From: Pedobacter sp. Leaf250
Lineage (GTDB): Bacteria > Bacteroidota > Bacteroidia > Sphingobacteriales > Sphingobacteriaceae
Assembly (NCBI RefSeq): GCF_920984735.1
Contig: NZ_CAKLBU010000025.1
Coordinates: 1-62,098, forward strand
Length of the DNA stretch: 62,098 nucleotides
Direction: 5' to 3'
Made by a program: the position numbers and the translations under genes
The notes under the pieces: model-generated
What the model saw: only the letters and a program-made list of their open reading frames with translations
Databases searched by the model: none
Told to the model about the DNA's origin: nothing
Shown: positions 51,507 to 59,509 of the stretch, piece after piece
Numbering within the stretch: the stretch's first letter is position 1
Layout: each line of letters opens with the position of its first letter

Positions 51507-51999
51507 ACAATTGATAGATAGCGGCCTAATGGAAACCTATGTAATGGGCGTGGCAACTGATACTGAAATTCAACAGGTTTTGTGGGCAAAAAAACAGTTT
51601 CCAGAATTTGCCGATGCTTTAACAAAATTAGAAGTGGATATGGAAATTCTGGCGCAAAGTATGGCTGTTCCTCCCCCTTCAGGCATATTATCAAAAATTG
51701 AACAGGAGGTTAACGAGATTAAACTTCGTGAACAAAATTTGGAGCGCTTTACTGAAACAGAGAGTAGATACAAACAGGCAGAACAAGAAAAAGTTAAGCA
51801 AGACCGTTATATAGAAGTTGAATCAGAAACGAACCAAATGCGCATTAGTAAAGCATGGCGCTGGGTTTTTGCTGCTGTTTTTGTTTTAGGAAAGATATTT
51901 TTAGGTTTTGCCATTTACTTTTATCTCGAAAATAGGCAAGCGCAAGAACAGATTAAAGATTTGAAAATAGAGATTAACCAAATCAAATCCATTAAGTAG
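51496..51999 (+). CDS. Probable anti-sigma factor with coiled coil and membrane span
   Basis: 167 residues from a GTG at 51496, preferred over the ATG at 51529 because the N-terminal EIKQLIDSGLMETYVMGVATDTE helix is the family pattern (I-x-SG-x-x-E-x-Y). A central coiled coil (LEQEVNEIK... TESRYKQAEQEK region), a membrane segment (WRWVFAAVFVLGKIFLGFAIYFYL, about 120-143) and a short helical C-terminus follow. The sigma gene overlaps by 11 bases, indicating coupled synthesis. N-terminal cytoplasmic domain would bind the sigma factor. Confidence 0.82.
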   Translation: MEIKQLIDSGLMETYVMGVATDTEIQQVLWAKKQFPEFADALTKLEVDMEILAQSMAVPPPSGILSKIEQEVNEIKLREQNLERFTETESRYKQAEQEKVKQDRYIEVESETNQMRISKAWRWVFAAVFVLGKIFLGFAIYFYLENRQAQEQIKDLKIEINQIKSIK

Positions 52000-52072
52000 C
52001 TTCCGTTGATAAAATAACATTTATCAAAACGATAACAGTGTTTGCGGGTTATAGTATTTATAATTTAGCAAT

Positions 52073-52654
52073 ATGAACAACCAGTTATCAGAAAACGGAA
52101 ATCCCAAATTATACATGTTACTTTTGGGCTCAAAAGCACCCAAGAGAAATGTTGAGCAGCACGATTACTTCTTCGGAATTGCAAATTCACTTAAAGAACT
52201 TGTGCCCGACATTAAAGCATTTTGGCCTGAAGCCGGCACCAGTATTCATATTGATGGGTGGCGTGAGGTGAATCAGGTAGATGGCTATCAAATCAACGTT
52301 AAACTTCGTAATGATGCGCACATTTCTTCTCCACATAAATTATTTTTCATTAACCTTGGCGGCTATCAATCGGGCAAATTAGAAGAACAGCATTACATTG
52401 TTTTAGGTGTAAAAGATGATCGTGCTTCGGCCATTCAAGATGCCAAAAAAACAGTTTTTTTTAAAACCAATTCTGTAAAAGGCGCAAATTCGCACATTGA
52501 TGAAAAGTATGGAATCGATATTGATGATATTTATCGTGTTGAGGATATCTTAAGCCCACAGCACAAAGAAAAATATCATATTGAAATTACACCTGATTCT
52601 TCTCTTCCTGACGATGAAATTCATTTAGGTTATTTCAAATTGGACAAAATTTAA
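52073..52654 (+). CDS. DUF1543 domain protein
   Basis: 193 residues. The DUF1543 pattern is LYMLLLGSKAPKRNVEQHDYFFGI, HIDGWREVNQVDGYQINV, and LFFINLGGYQSGKLEEQHYIVLGVKDDRASAIQDAK. Two tandem domain halves are likely. No signal peptide; function unknown. It follows the anti-sigma gene by 73 bases and may belong to the same regulon. Confidence 0.88.
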   Translation: MNNQLSENGNPKLYMLLLGSKAPKRNVEQHDYFFGIANSLKELVPDIKAFWPEAGTSIHIDGWREVNQVDGYQINVKLRNDAHISSPHKLFFINLGGYQSGKLEEQHYIVLGVKDDRASAIQDAKKTVFFKTNSVKGANSHIDEKYGIDIDDIYRVEDILSPQHKEKYHIEITPDSSLPDDEIHLGYFKLDKI

Positions 52655-52733
52655 TGTCTTTACTCCTTCATATTCTATCTGCTAAACCTTTCTGAATAAA
52701 ACATGTTATTAGTTAACAACAAAAACCAATAAT

Positions 52734-53321
52734 ATGAAAAAGTTAATTTATTTAATGGCCGTTTCAGTTTCGGCCCTGGCATTTCAAGCATGTGGCGGTG
52801 GAGACAAAGACGCCAAAGAAACAGCTGATAGCCTAAACATGAGCAAAGACACCACCACAAATGCGGCTGCAACCGGTGGAATTGCCGTTGATAATGATGA
52901 TGCTAAATTTGCAACAGAAGCTGCCGTTGGTGGTATGGCAGAGGTTGAATTGGGTAAACTTGCCTTACAAAAAAGCAGCAATGCTCAGGTAAAAGAATTT
53001 GCTACAATGATGGTTAACGATCATGGAATGGCCAATACTGAATTAATGGAAATTGCCGCAGCAAAAAACATTACTTTACCATCTACAGTTGATGAGGACC
53101 ACAAAAGCAAAATGGACGATTTGAGCAAAAAATCAGGAGCTGATTTTGATAAAGCTTATGTTGATGCTATGATAGATGGGCATAAATCGACATTAAAATT
53201 AATGGAAGATGAATCGAAAACTGGAATGGATGCAGAATTAAAAGCATTTGCTACTAAGACTGCACCCGTGGTACAAACCCATTTAACGATGATAAATAAA
53301 ATTAAAGATGGAATGAAATAA
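52734..53321 (+). CDS. DUF4142 lipoprotein
   Basis: 195 residues. A lipoprotein signal with ALAFQACGGG (Cys20) is followed by a Thr/Ala-rich linker and a DUF4142 four-helix ferritin-like domain (about 60-190): KFATEAAVGGMAEVELGKLALQKSSNAQVKEFATMMVNDHGMANTELMEIA is the hallmark segment, then AYVDAMIDGHKSTLKLMEDE and VVQTHLTMI. Located in the periplasm or at the outer membrane. Own terminator downstream. Confidence 0.9.
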   Translation: MKKLIYLMAVSVSALAFQACGGGDKDAKETADSLNMSKDTTTNAAATGGIAVDNDDAKFATEAAVGGMAEVELGKLALQKSSNAQVKEFATMMVNDHGMANTELMEIAAAKNITLPSTVDEDHKSKMDDLSKKSGADFDKAYVDAMIDGHKSTLKLMEDESKTGMDAELKAFATKTAPVVQTHLTMINKIKDGMK

Positions 53322-53340
53322 GTTTAATTATTTCAAAAAG

Positions 53341-53371
53341 AAAAACCGAGGCAAATCCCTCGGTTTTTTTT
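53341..53371. terminator. Terminator shared by convergent genes
   Basis: AAAACCGAGG pairs with CCTCGGTTTT around CAAATC, followed by a T-run, at the meeting point of the DUF4142 gene and the convergent FAD/NAD(P)-binding gene. Confidence 0.85.
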
Positions 53372-55088
53372 ATGCATTTATTTTCATCATTACTTGTTCA
53401 GAAGCGGCTTCGCAGAAATCAATTCCTGAATAATCTGGATTGTAACCACCAATATAAGGCACTGCTAAAATAAAAATACGCTCATTTGCATCGCCATTTT
53501 TATCAACCACCTGGAAGTAATCGTTAATGGTAATTCCAGGAACACTTAAATCATAATTCCCTTCTGCAGTCTGTTTTACTAATTTGTTTTTCTTTTCAAA
53601 TTCCAACTTCCCCTTTTCTGCATCCTTAAATTGCAAGGTTGCCGGGCTTATCGTTCCATCATTAATCAAGCCTTTAAAAGGAAAATCATCAAATGATAGA
53701 TGAGGCTGGCCTACACAATCGACAAACATTTCGTAACTTTTGGATATTTCCTTCCCGTCTTCATCCTCATAATAGTATGTAGCTCCACCATCTGGATTAG
53801 GCTCTACACGGCTATCTTCTCCTACTGAAACAATATCCAAAACCCCGGCATCATGTAGCGCCATTAAATCTCGACAAGAACTTTGAGGCACAAATGCAAT
53901 TACAATCGAAATTAGGGGCATCAACACTTTTTGTAGCCTGATCATATCCTCTGCCGGAAGATATTTAGCCGGATAATTCATAGCAAAACTTAATACCGCC
54001 AACACTTCTTTCCAATAAATTGATTCTCTCTTTTCTATCGATTTTTCGGCTTCTGCATATTCTTTTTTGAATAAATCAAAAGGCGGCAATTTTTCCCGAT
54101 AATCCATCATTGCATTTACGAAAGTTTCGAGATCCATATCTTTTATCCGCTCGTAAAACTTGGGTTCCTTTTCTTTAAATTGTTCTTTAAAATTCTTTTC
54201 AAATACAAAATCCAAAGAAATAAAACCACCATTTTCTTTTACACACTTTTGAATTTCATTTTTGCTAAGTGTGGTTTCTTTTCCTAAATGACTATCTTCT
54301 AAATGAAATCTTATCGCGGGCAGTAAGCCATTACGAGAGTGCATTACGATTTTAAACTCACTGCTTTTAGGATCAAGCTTAAACAAATAAGTGCCATCTT
54401 CCTTTTGGGTAAAATTGCCATTATTACGGGCAAGTGTTCGAACAGCATCAACAGCGGTAAGCGAAGAGCCTTTAAGTGCTATAGGATGATTATATTGTTT
54501 TGCTAACTTTTTAGGTGGATATGGAGAATCGAAATAATTGGGAATTTTACCTTCGTATTTTTTTGGCCAGTTGTGCCCGGTGCAAATCATAATTTCGTTA
54601 AAAATCAATTCATCTTTCCCTTCAATCATTACCTTAACCGTTCCAGCTTTTTTATCATCAAAAACATCAGTTACATTGGTATTTAAATGCACTTTGGTTG
54701 TAATCGATTTCCTGGCAGCTTCTTTTATTAATAGATCAAATTGTGCCGAAAGGTACTCACCAAAAAATAAACGCGGTAAAACTTTATACTCATTAAATTT
54801 AACAGAATCGATGTCGAATTCTTTCAAAGTACTTTCTGGTGCAGTTTTAATCCAATCTTCAATAGAGTTAAAGATGACTGGAATTTCGTTATCAGATACA
54901 TTGGTTATATGTTCTTTTTCTGCTCCTTCTGAACTATACGGCATACCTGAGCCTAAATGAGCTTTTCTTTCAAAAATCTCGATCTCCAGATTTTTCAAAC
55001 CCGATTCGATAAGTCTTTTGTATATAAACATTCCACAAGGACCACCTCCAAGTATAGCAATTCTTTTTTTTGTAGTTTTTACACTCAT
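53370..55088 (-). CDS. FAD/NAD(P)-binding protein (NAD_binding_9 class)
   Basis: 572 residues. N-terminal FAD motif KRIAILGGGPCGMFIYKRLIESG (about 8-30) followed by EIFERKAHLGSGMPYS, typical of the NAD_binding_9 class. A mid-region MICTGHNWPKKYEG and a C-terminal FVDCVGQPHLSFDDFPF support an oxidoreductase with two nucleotide sites. The substrate is unknown; this class occurs in pairs with various partners. Monocistronic on the reverse strand. Confidence 0.85.
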   Translation of the reverse strand: MSVKTTKKRIAILGGGPCGMFIYKRLIESGLKNLEIEIFERKAHLGSGMPYSSEGAEKEHITNVSDNEIPVIFNSIEDWIKTAPESTLKEFDIDSVKFNEYKVLPRLFFGEYLSAQFDLLIKEAARKSITTKVHLNTNVTDVFDDKKAGTVKVMIEGKDELIFNEIMICTGHNWPKKYEGKIPNYFDSPYPPKKLAKQYNHPIALKGSSLTAVDAVRTLARNNGNFTQKEDGTYLFKLDPKSSEFKIVMHSRNGLLPAIRFHLEDSHLGKETTLSKNEIQKCVKENGGFISLDFVFEKNFKEQFKEKEPKFYERIKDMDLETFVNAMMDYREKLPPFDLFKKEYAEAEKSIEKRESIYWKEVLAVLSFAMNYPAKYLPAEDMIRLQKVLMPLISIVIAFVPQSSCRDLMALHDAGVLDIVSVGEDSRVEPNPDGGATYYYEDEDGKEISKSYEMFVDCVGQPHLSFDDFPFKGLINDGTISPATLQFKDAEKGKLEFEKKNKLVKQTAEGNYDLSVPGITINDYFQVVDKNGDANERIFILAVPYIGGYNPDYSGIDFCEAASEQVMMKINA

Positions 55089-55206
55089 TTAATCATGTAA
55101 TATTTTAGGATATAAATACACAGTTATCTAACTATAATTTATAGAGAAACCTTTCTTACAATCATTAAAAATGAAAATTGTTTTATTGTAAACTATAAAA
55201 AATTGG

Positions 55207-55611
55207 CTAGCTTACGGTATAGCCTTTTTGCTTGTTTTCACGATGTAGCACTTCATTAATTGCAGTCTGGAGTTTTTGAAATACAACTGGCTTTACCAAA
55301 AATTTATCGCCATTAGCACCAAAGGCATCCAGGGCATATTGATCGTACGAGGTTACAAAGAATATAAACCGTACTTTATCGCGAAGCAATTTTGCAACAT
55401 CCAATCCTGAAATATTCATTTTTATGTCTAAAAATAAAAAGTCGATATGATCATTTTCCGAAATATCGATAATGGCTTGTGCTGGATCGGTAAAGGTTTT
55501 TGAGATATGCAGATCTGGTATTTGATTAATAAAATTTTCGAGAACATCGATGCTTAGTTGATCATCATCAATGATTACACATTTAAATAAAGTATTGCTT
55601 GAGTAGTCCAT
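55207..55611 (-). CDS. Single-domain response regulator
   Basis: 134 residues, receiver domain only. Acidic pocket VIIDDD (14-17), phospho-acceptor Asp62 (FLFLDIKMNISG), switch FFVTSY and Lys107 (FLVKPV) are intact. It resembles the receiver of LytR-type regulators (QYALDAFGANGDKFLVKPV) but the LytTR output domain is missing. It lies about 700 bases from the PAS histidine kinase gene on the same strand, with the DUF1810 gene between on the other strand, so a partnership is possible but unproven. Confidence 0.9.
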   Translation of the reverse strand: MDYSSNTLFKCVIIDDDQLSIDVLENFINQIPDLHISKTFTDPAQAIIDISENDHIDFLFLDIKMNISGLDVAKLLRDKVRFIFFVTSYDQYALDAFGANGDKFLVKPVVFQKLQTAINEVLHRENKQKGYTVS

Positions 55612-55756
55612 TTAGAATTTTTACGGATTGGAAGCAAACCCTAAGCCAAATATTGAATTACAGGCTGTAGTTTTATGACTACGTAGATATCTTTCTGATG
55701 ATAAAAAATGAAAACCATTACAAATAATTAAGGTTTTTATTTAATTTAAATTAGAT

Positions 55757-56170
55757 ATGGAGCCATTGGAAAGATTTATTGCCGCACAAGCGAAACAATA
55801 TGAATCAGCACTTTCGGAAATAAAAAAAGGCAAAAAAATTACGCATTGGATGTGGTATATATTTCCACAGGTTAAAGGTTTAGGCTTTAGCGAAACCGCC
55901 AGATATTATGCACTACAAGATCTAAATGAGGCACGTGAATTTTTAGATCATCCTATTTTAGGGAAGCGGTTATTGGAAATTACAGCAGAATTGTTAAAAC
56001 ATAAAAACAAAAGTGCCAACGAAATTTTTGGTTATCCTGATGATTTAAAACTGCATTCATCAATGACAGTTTTTTCACTTATATCTCAAAGCAATCCGAT
56101 ATTTAAAAATGCGATATCTGCATTTTTTAAAGACTTTCCGGATGAGAAAACAATTGAAATTTGCAAATAA
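55757..56170 (+). CDS. DUF1810 domain protein
   Basis: 137 residues. DUF1810 pattern: LERFIAAQAKQYESALSEIKKGKKITHWMWYIFPQVKGLG, then YALQDLNEAREFLDHPILGKRLLEI and a C-terminal LHSSMTVFSLI. In plants and bacteria the related YbiA/DUF1810 folds are linked to nucleotide metabolism, but I assign no function. Monocistronic with a terminator downstream. Confidence 0.88.
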   Translation: MEPLERFIAAQAKQYESALSEIKKGKKITHWMWYIFPQVKGLGFSETARYYALQDLNEAREFLDHPILGKRLLEITAELLKHKNKSANEIFGYPDDLKLHSSMTVFSLISQSNPIFKNAISAFFKDFPDEKTIEICK

Positions 56171-56258
56171 TAAATTTGGGAGATTAAAACCAATGTGCTA
56201 TTTTGCTGTTTCAATTATAATTCATTCATGTTTGAGCGCATGTTTGGGTTTAGATATG

Positions 56259-56287
56259 GGATAGGCTTAACGCCTATCCTTTTTTTA
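56259..56287. terminator. Bidirectional terminator
   Basis: GGATAGGC (56259-56266) pairs with GCCTATCC (56272-56279), loop TTAAC, followed by T7. It separates the DUF1810 gene from the convergent histidine kinase gene. Confidence 0.85.
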
Positions 56288-56294
56288 TTTAATT

Positions 56295-58427
56295 CTAAGT
56301 CAGTGGCAAGCTAAAATAAAATACAGATCCTTTGCCTATTTCACTCTCTACCCAAATTTCACCATTGTGCCTTTCGATGATTTCGGCGCTTAAGTATAAA
56401 CCAATACCGAAGCCTGAAATGGTGTGGTTGCTATGAACACGATAATATCTTTCGAACAGTTTTTTAGCATCATCATTATTAATTCCGATACCTTCATCTT
56501 TTACACTAACAATTACGTTGTCATCAGTAACTTCACAACTTACCTCGATATTGCTGCCATTTGATGAATATTTGTGTGCATTGCTTAATAAATTAGATAT
56601 TACATTACCAATCTTATCCCGGTCGCCGCTTACAGTCACATCACAGGAAGTACCGAAGCTGATATGGTGTGTAGATGGCGAAATGAACGATTCGTCTATG
56701 GTTTCCTGTAACAATTCATCTAACCTGAAAGGTTTTTTATCAATCATTAATTTACCTGATTCCAACCTGGAAACATTAAGGAAACCATTAATCATTGCCG
56801 TCATTTTTCTTACCTGGATATAAGCTTTATCAAGAGCGCTGGCGGCATAATCATCATCAGCCATTTTTGCCCTTCTTTGCAAAACCTGAACAAATCCATT
56901 AATAGCGGTTAGTGGCGTTTTTAATTCGTGGCTCACCATTCCAATGAAATCATTTTTACGTAGCTCATCCAGTTTACGCTCTGTGATATCCATGAATATA
57001 CCCGAGTATTCAGTAGGATTACCCAATTGATCCAAGAAAACTTTACCGGCTGCTTTTACCCATTTTTCTTCGCCAGTAATTAGATTATTTATTGGATACT
57101 CCATATCACTAGACAAATGGTTTTTCATTGCACTGTCTAAAGCATTAAGAAGCAAATCATGGTAATCAGAATTAACTGCCCTCATTACATCCTCTACATT
57201 TACTTCTCCATCCCTATCTAAACCCAACAGATCTTTTACAAATACAGACATGGTTATTTTCATGGTTTTTGGATTAACACTCCAAGTTCCCATTTTACCA
57301 GTTTCAATAGCTTGTAAGAGTTTTTCTTCGCTATCAGAAAGCTTTTTAATATATTCAATAAGTTCTTTATGGGCTTGAGCCAATTCCTCGTTGGCAGTAG
57401 CAAGTTCTTCATTAGTTGCGGCAAGCTCTTCATTTGCGGCAGCCATTTCCTCATTAAGCTCTTGTAATTCCTCCTGATGTTTTTTCCGATCAGTAATATC
57501 AATACAAGAGCTGATATAGCCCGCGAATGTACCATCGGCATGCAGTCGTGGAGGTCCACTGGCCAACAGCCAATGGTATTTACCACTCTTGCTTAAAATT
57601 CTAAATTCTCCTGCAAAAGCTGTTTGATTTTCCAATGCAGAAAGGTAAATACCAACGTAACGATCTCTATCTTCAGGATGAATTAAATCTGCCCATCCAA
57701 ACTGAAGTAAATCTTCCATTGATCTACCTGTTAACTCTACCCAGGGTTTATTAAAATAAATGGCATTTCCAGTTTCATCTCCTACAGCCACAAAAATATC
57801 TGTGCCTTCGGCCATGGTTTTAAAACGCTCCTCGCTCTCGTACAGTTCTCGAACTCTTTTCTTAACTCTATTCTCTAATTCGTTATTTAAAACAGAAAGT
57901 TTTTCCTGGGCTTGTTGTAATTCTTCGTTAGTAGCTAAAAGCTCTTCATTGCTGGCAGCCAGTTCTTCATTAAGCTCTTGTTCTCTTTGTAAGGCAATTT
58001 CCTTTTCGGCAGCTCTTTCTATGGCTTCCTTTTTTAAAAAGCGATCGGTAACATCAATAGCAGTGTGTAAAATACAAATGGTTTTACCCGTTTCATCTTT
58101 TACAGCCCTATATTCGAAATCGAAGTAAAATGTTTTGAGCTGTCCATCTATCAATAAATCTGCCGCTGTATCCTTACCTGAAATAGTTAAGCCTTCTAGC
58201 CAAACTCTTCTAAACATCTCAATAAAAGGTTGGCCCCTTAATTCAGGCAGGGCCTTTTCCAAAGATTTACCAATAATACTTCTATCCTTTCCCCAAATTT
58301 TAAGCATGGCATCATTCGCTTCTTGAATAATGGCAGTTTCAGAAACGTGTATAGCAGTGGCAGTGTGTGTTAAATTAAAAACTTGCAACAACTGTTCGTT
58401 GCTTAAAAGGTAATTTTGATCACTCAT
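56295..58427 (-). CDS. Multi-PAS sensor histidine kinase with coiled-coil linkers
   Basis: 710 residues from the ATG at 58427 (MSDQNYLLSNEQ); the frame extends upstream but lacks a better start. Order: PAS 1 (about 10-125), coiled coil (about 138-203, ASNEELLATNEELQQ), PAS 2 (about 205-320), second coiled coil (about 320-375, repeated NEELA/ANEELA heptads), PAS 3 (about 375-490), HisKA with His500 (MVSHELKTPL), HATPase (NLLSNAHKYSS, DEGIGIN, GFGIGLYLSAEII). No membrane span is visible, so it is cytoplasmic. PAS domains are of the PAS_3/PAS_4 type. Confidence 0.92.
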   Translation of the reverse strand: MSDQNYLLSNEQLLQVFNLTHTATAIHVSETAIIQEANDAMLKIWGKDRSIIGKSLEKALPELRGQPFIEMFRRVWLEGLTISGKDTAADLLIDGQLKTFYFDFEYRAVKDETGKTICILHTAIDVTDRFLKKEAIERAAEKEIALQREQELNEELAASNEELLATNEELQQAQEKLSVLNNELENRVKKRVRELYESEERFKTMAEGTDIFVAVGDETGNAIYFNKPWVELTGRSMEDLLQFGWADLIHPEDRDRYVGIYLSALENQTAFAGEFRILSKSGKYHWLLASGPPRLHADGTFAGYISSCIDITDRKKHQEELQELNEEMAAANEELAATNEELATANEELAQAHKELIEYIKKLSDSEEKLLQAIETGKMGTWSVNPKTMKITMSVFVKDLLGLDRDGEVNVEDVMRAVNSDYHDLLLNALDSAMKNHLSSDMEYPINNLITGEEKWVKAAGKVFLDQLGNPTEYSGIFMDITERKLDELRKNDFIGMVSHELKTPLTAINGFVQVLQRRAKMADDDYAASALDKAYIQVRKMTAMINGFLNVSRLESGKLMIDKKPFRLDELLQETIDESFISPSTHHISFGTSCDVTVSGDRDKIGNVISNLLSNAHKYSSNGSNIEVSCEVTDDNVIVSVKDEGIGINNDDAKKLFERYYRVHSNHTISGFGIGLYLSAEIIERHNGEIWVESEIGKGSVFYFSLPLT

Positions 58428-58652
58428 TACTTGTTTTTGGGATGAAATTTTGAAGATAAATATTTTTCCATAAAAATAATACAAAGACCATTGCAACAAA
58501 TAAAATAGTTGCCCTATACATCAAATAGCTCTTGTTTATTAAAATAATAGTACGGCAAACAAAATAACGATACTACATATTCTAATGTTTGATTGAACGA
58601 TTTTAAGTTATCAACATTTTTATGAATTTGTGTAAAATTATTTTTGTTTGCA

Positions 58653-58800
58653 AAACTAACATTTCGCTAAATTGTTAAGCATAAAGAAAAGACAAAAAGT
58701 CCTGTGAGCGGGAGATCCGCGGAGGGCAGGCACACCATAAAAAGGCAACCCCTTTATAAATTTAGAAAGCCACTTATTTAACATAAGTGGCTATTCCTTT
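58653..58800 (+). ncRNA. Candidate small RNA
   Basis: A TATTTTTG box (58639-58646) precedes a stretch that includes CCTGTGAGCGGGAGATCCGCGGAGGGCAGG, where CCTG/CAGG and GCGG/CCGC can pair, then a second small hairpin (AAAGG/CCTTT) and a perfect 10-bp terminator stem (58768-58777 with 58783-58792) with T-run. The GC-rich part stands out from AT-rich flanks. No reading frame with start fits. No Rfam family recognised. Confidence 0.35.
58768..58800 (+). terminator. Intrinsic terminator of the candidate small RNA
   Basis: AGCCACTTAT (58768-58777) and ATAAGTGGCT (58783-58792) form a perfect 10-bp stem with loop TTAAC, followed by ATTCCTTTTT. No coding gene lies directly before it on either strand. 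Confidence 0.75.
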
Positions 58801-58994
58801 TTCTAAAATAACTGGGAAATTTGAGAATGTTGAATAACTTCTTCTGTGTGTAAGCCATTTCATATAAGGTCAAAATCACGGAAGTTATGTTATGTCAATT
58901 CATGCATACGTAAATGATTTTTTTAAGATTATTTGAAGCGATAAATTATTTTAAAAATTCTTTATTTAAGTTTATCTATAAATTTTATCAGGTA

Positions 58995-59414
58995 ATGGCG
59001 CAAAATAAAACAACGGAAAACGATTCTAACGTTAATGACTTTTTGGATACTATTGAAAATGAAGTTAAAAAACGAGATAGTATCTCACTCTGTAATATTA
59101 TGAGTAAAACAACAGGTTTTGAGGCTAAAATGTGGGGAACTGCAATTATTGGCTTTGGCAGCTACCATTATCAATACGAAAGTGGTAGAGAGGGAGATGC
59201 GCCGCTAGTTGGTTTTTCTCCCCGTAAAGATGCTGTATCATTATACTTTGCTACTGATTTTAAAGACAAAGAAGAACTCCTATTAAAATTTGGAAAACAT
59301 AAAACCGGCAAAGCCTGTGTTTACGTAAAAAAATTAGATGATATTGATTTAGATATCCTAAAAGTAATCATAAAAAATTCAATAGAATCTATTCAAAACC
59401 AATATCCAAAATAG
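58995..59414 (+). CDS. DUF1801 domain protein
   Basis: 139 residues from the ATG at 58995 (MAQNKTTENDSN); the frame runs back to 58914 but that part is hydrophobic and unlike the family. DUF1801 features: VNDFLDTIENEVKKRDSI, MSKTTGFEAKMWGTAIIGFGSYHY, then GFSPRKDAVSLYFATDF and KACVYVKKLDDIDLDILK. Known members have a YdhG-like alpha/beta fold of unclear function. Monocistronic. Confidence 0.85.
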   Translation: MAQNKTTENDSNVNDFLDTIENEVKKRDSISLCNIMSKTTGFEAKMWGTAIIGFGSYHYQYESGREGDAPLVGFSPRKDAVSLYFATDFKDKEELLLKFGKHKTGKACVYVKKLDDIDLDILKVIIKNSIESIQNQYPK

Positions 59415-59509
59415 TGCAATAAAATAGCCTTGTAAATAAGAAGTTACGCATAGTAAAATTAAATTTTCCAATATTTGATCTTCCCATATTTCAATTAAAA
59501 CAAAGGAAG

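Larger units (their letters stand above)
58428..58994. other. Intergenic region holding a possible small RNA
   Basis: About 570 bases without a convincing gene. An open frame from 58914 leads into the DUF1801 gene, but the part before 58995 has no support. The region contains a -7-like TATTTTTG at 58639-58646, a GC-rich structured stretch at about 58690-58730 and a strong terminator at 58768-58800, listed separately. Confidence 0.5.

Noticed and set aside
58914..58994. Extended N-terminus of the DUF1801 protein
   Set aside because: The added 27 residues are unlike the family, and the ATG at 58995 gives the normal domain start.
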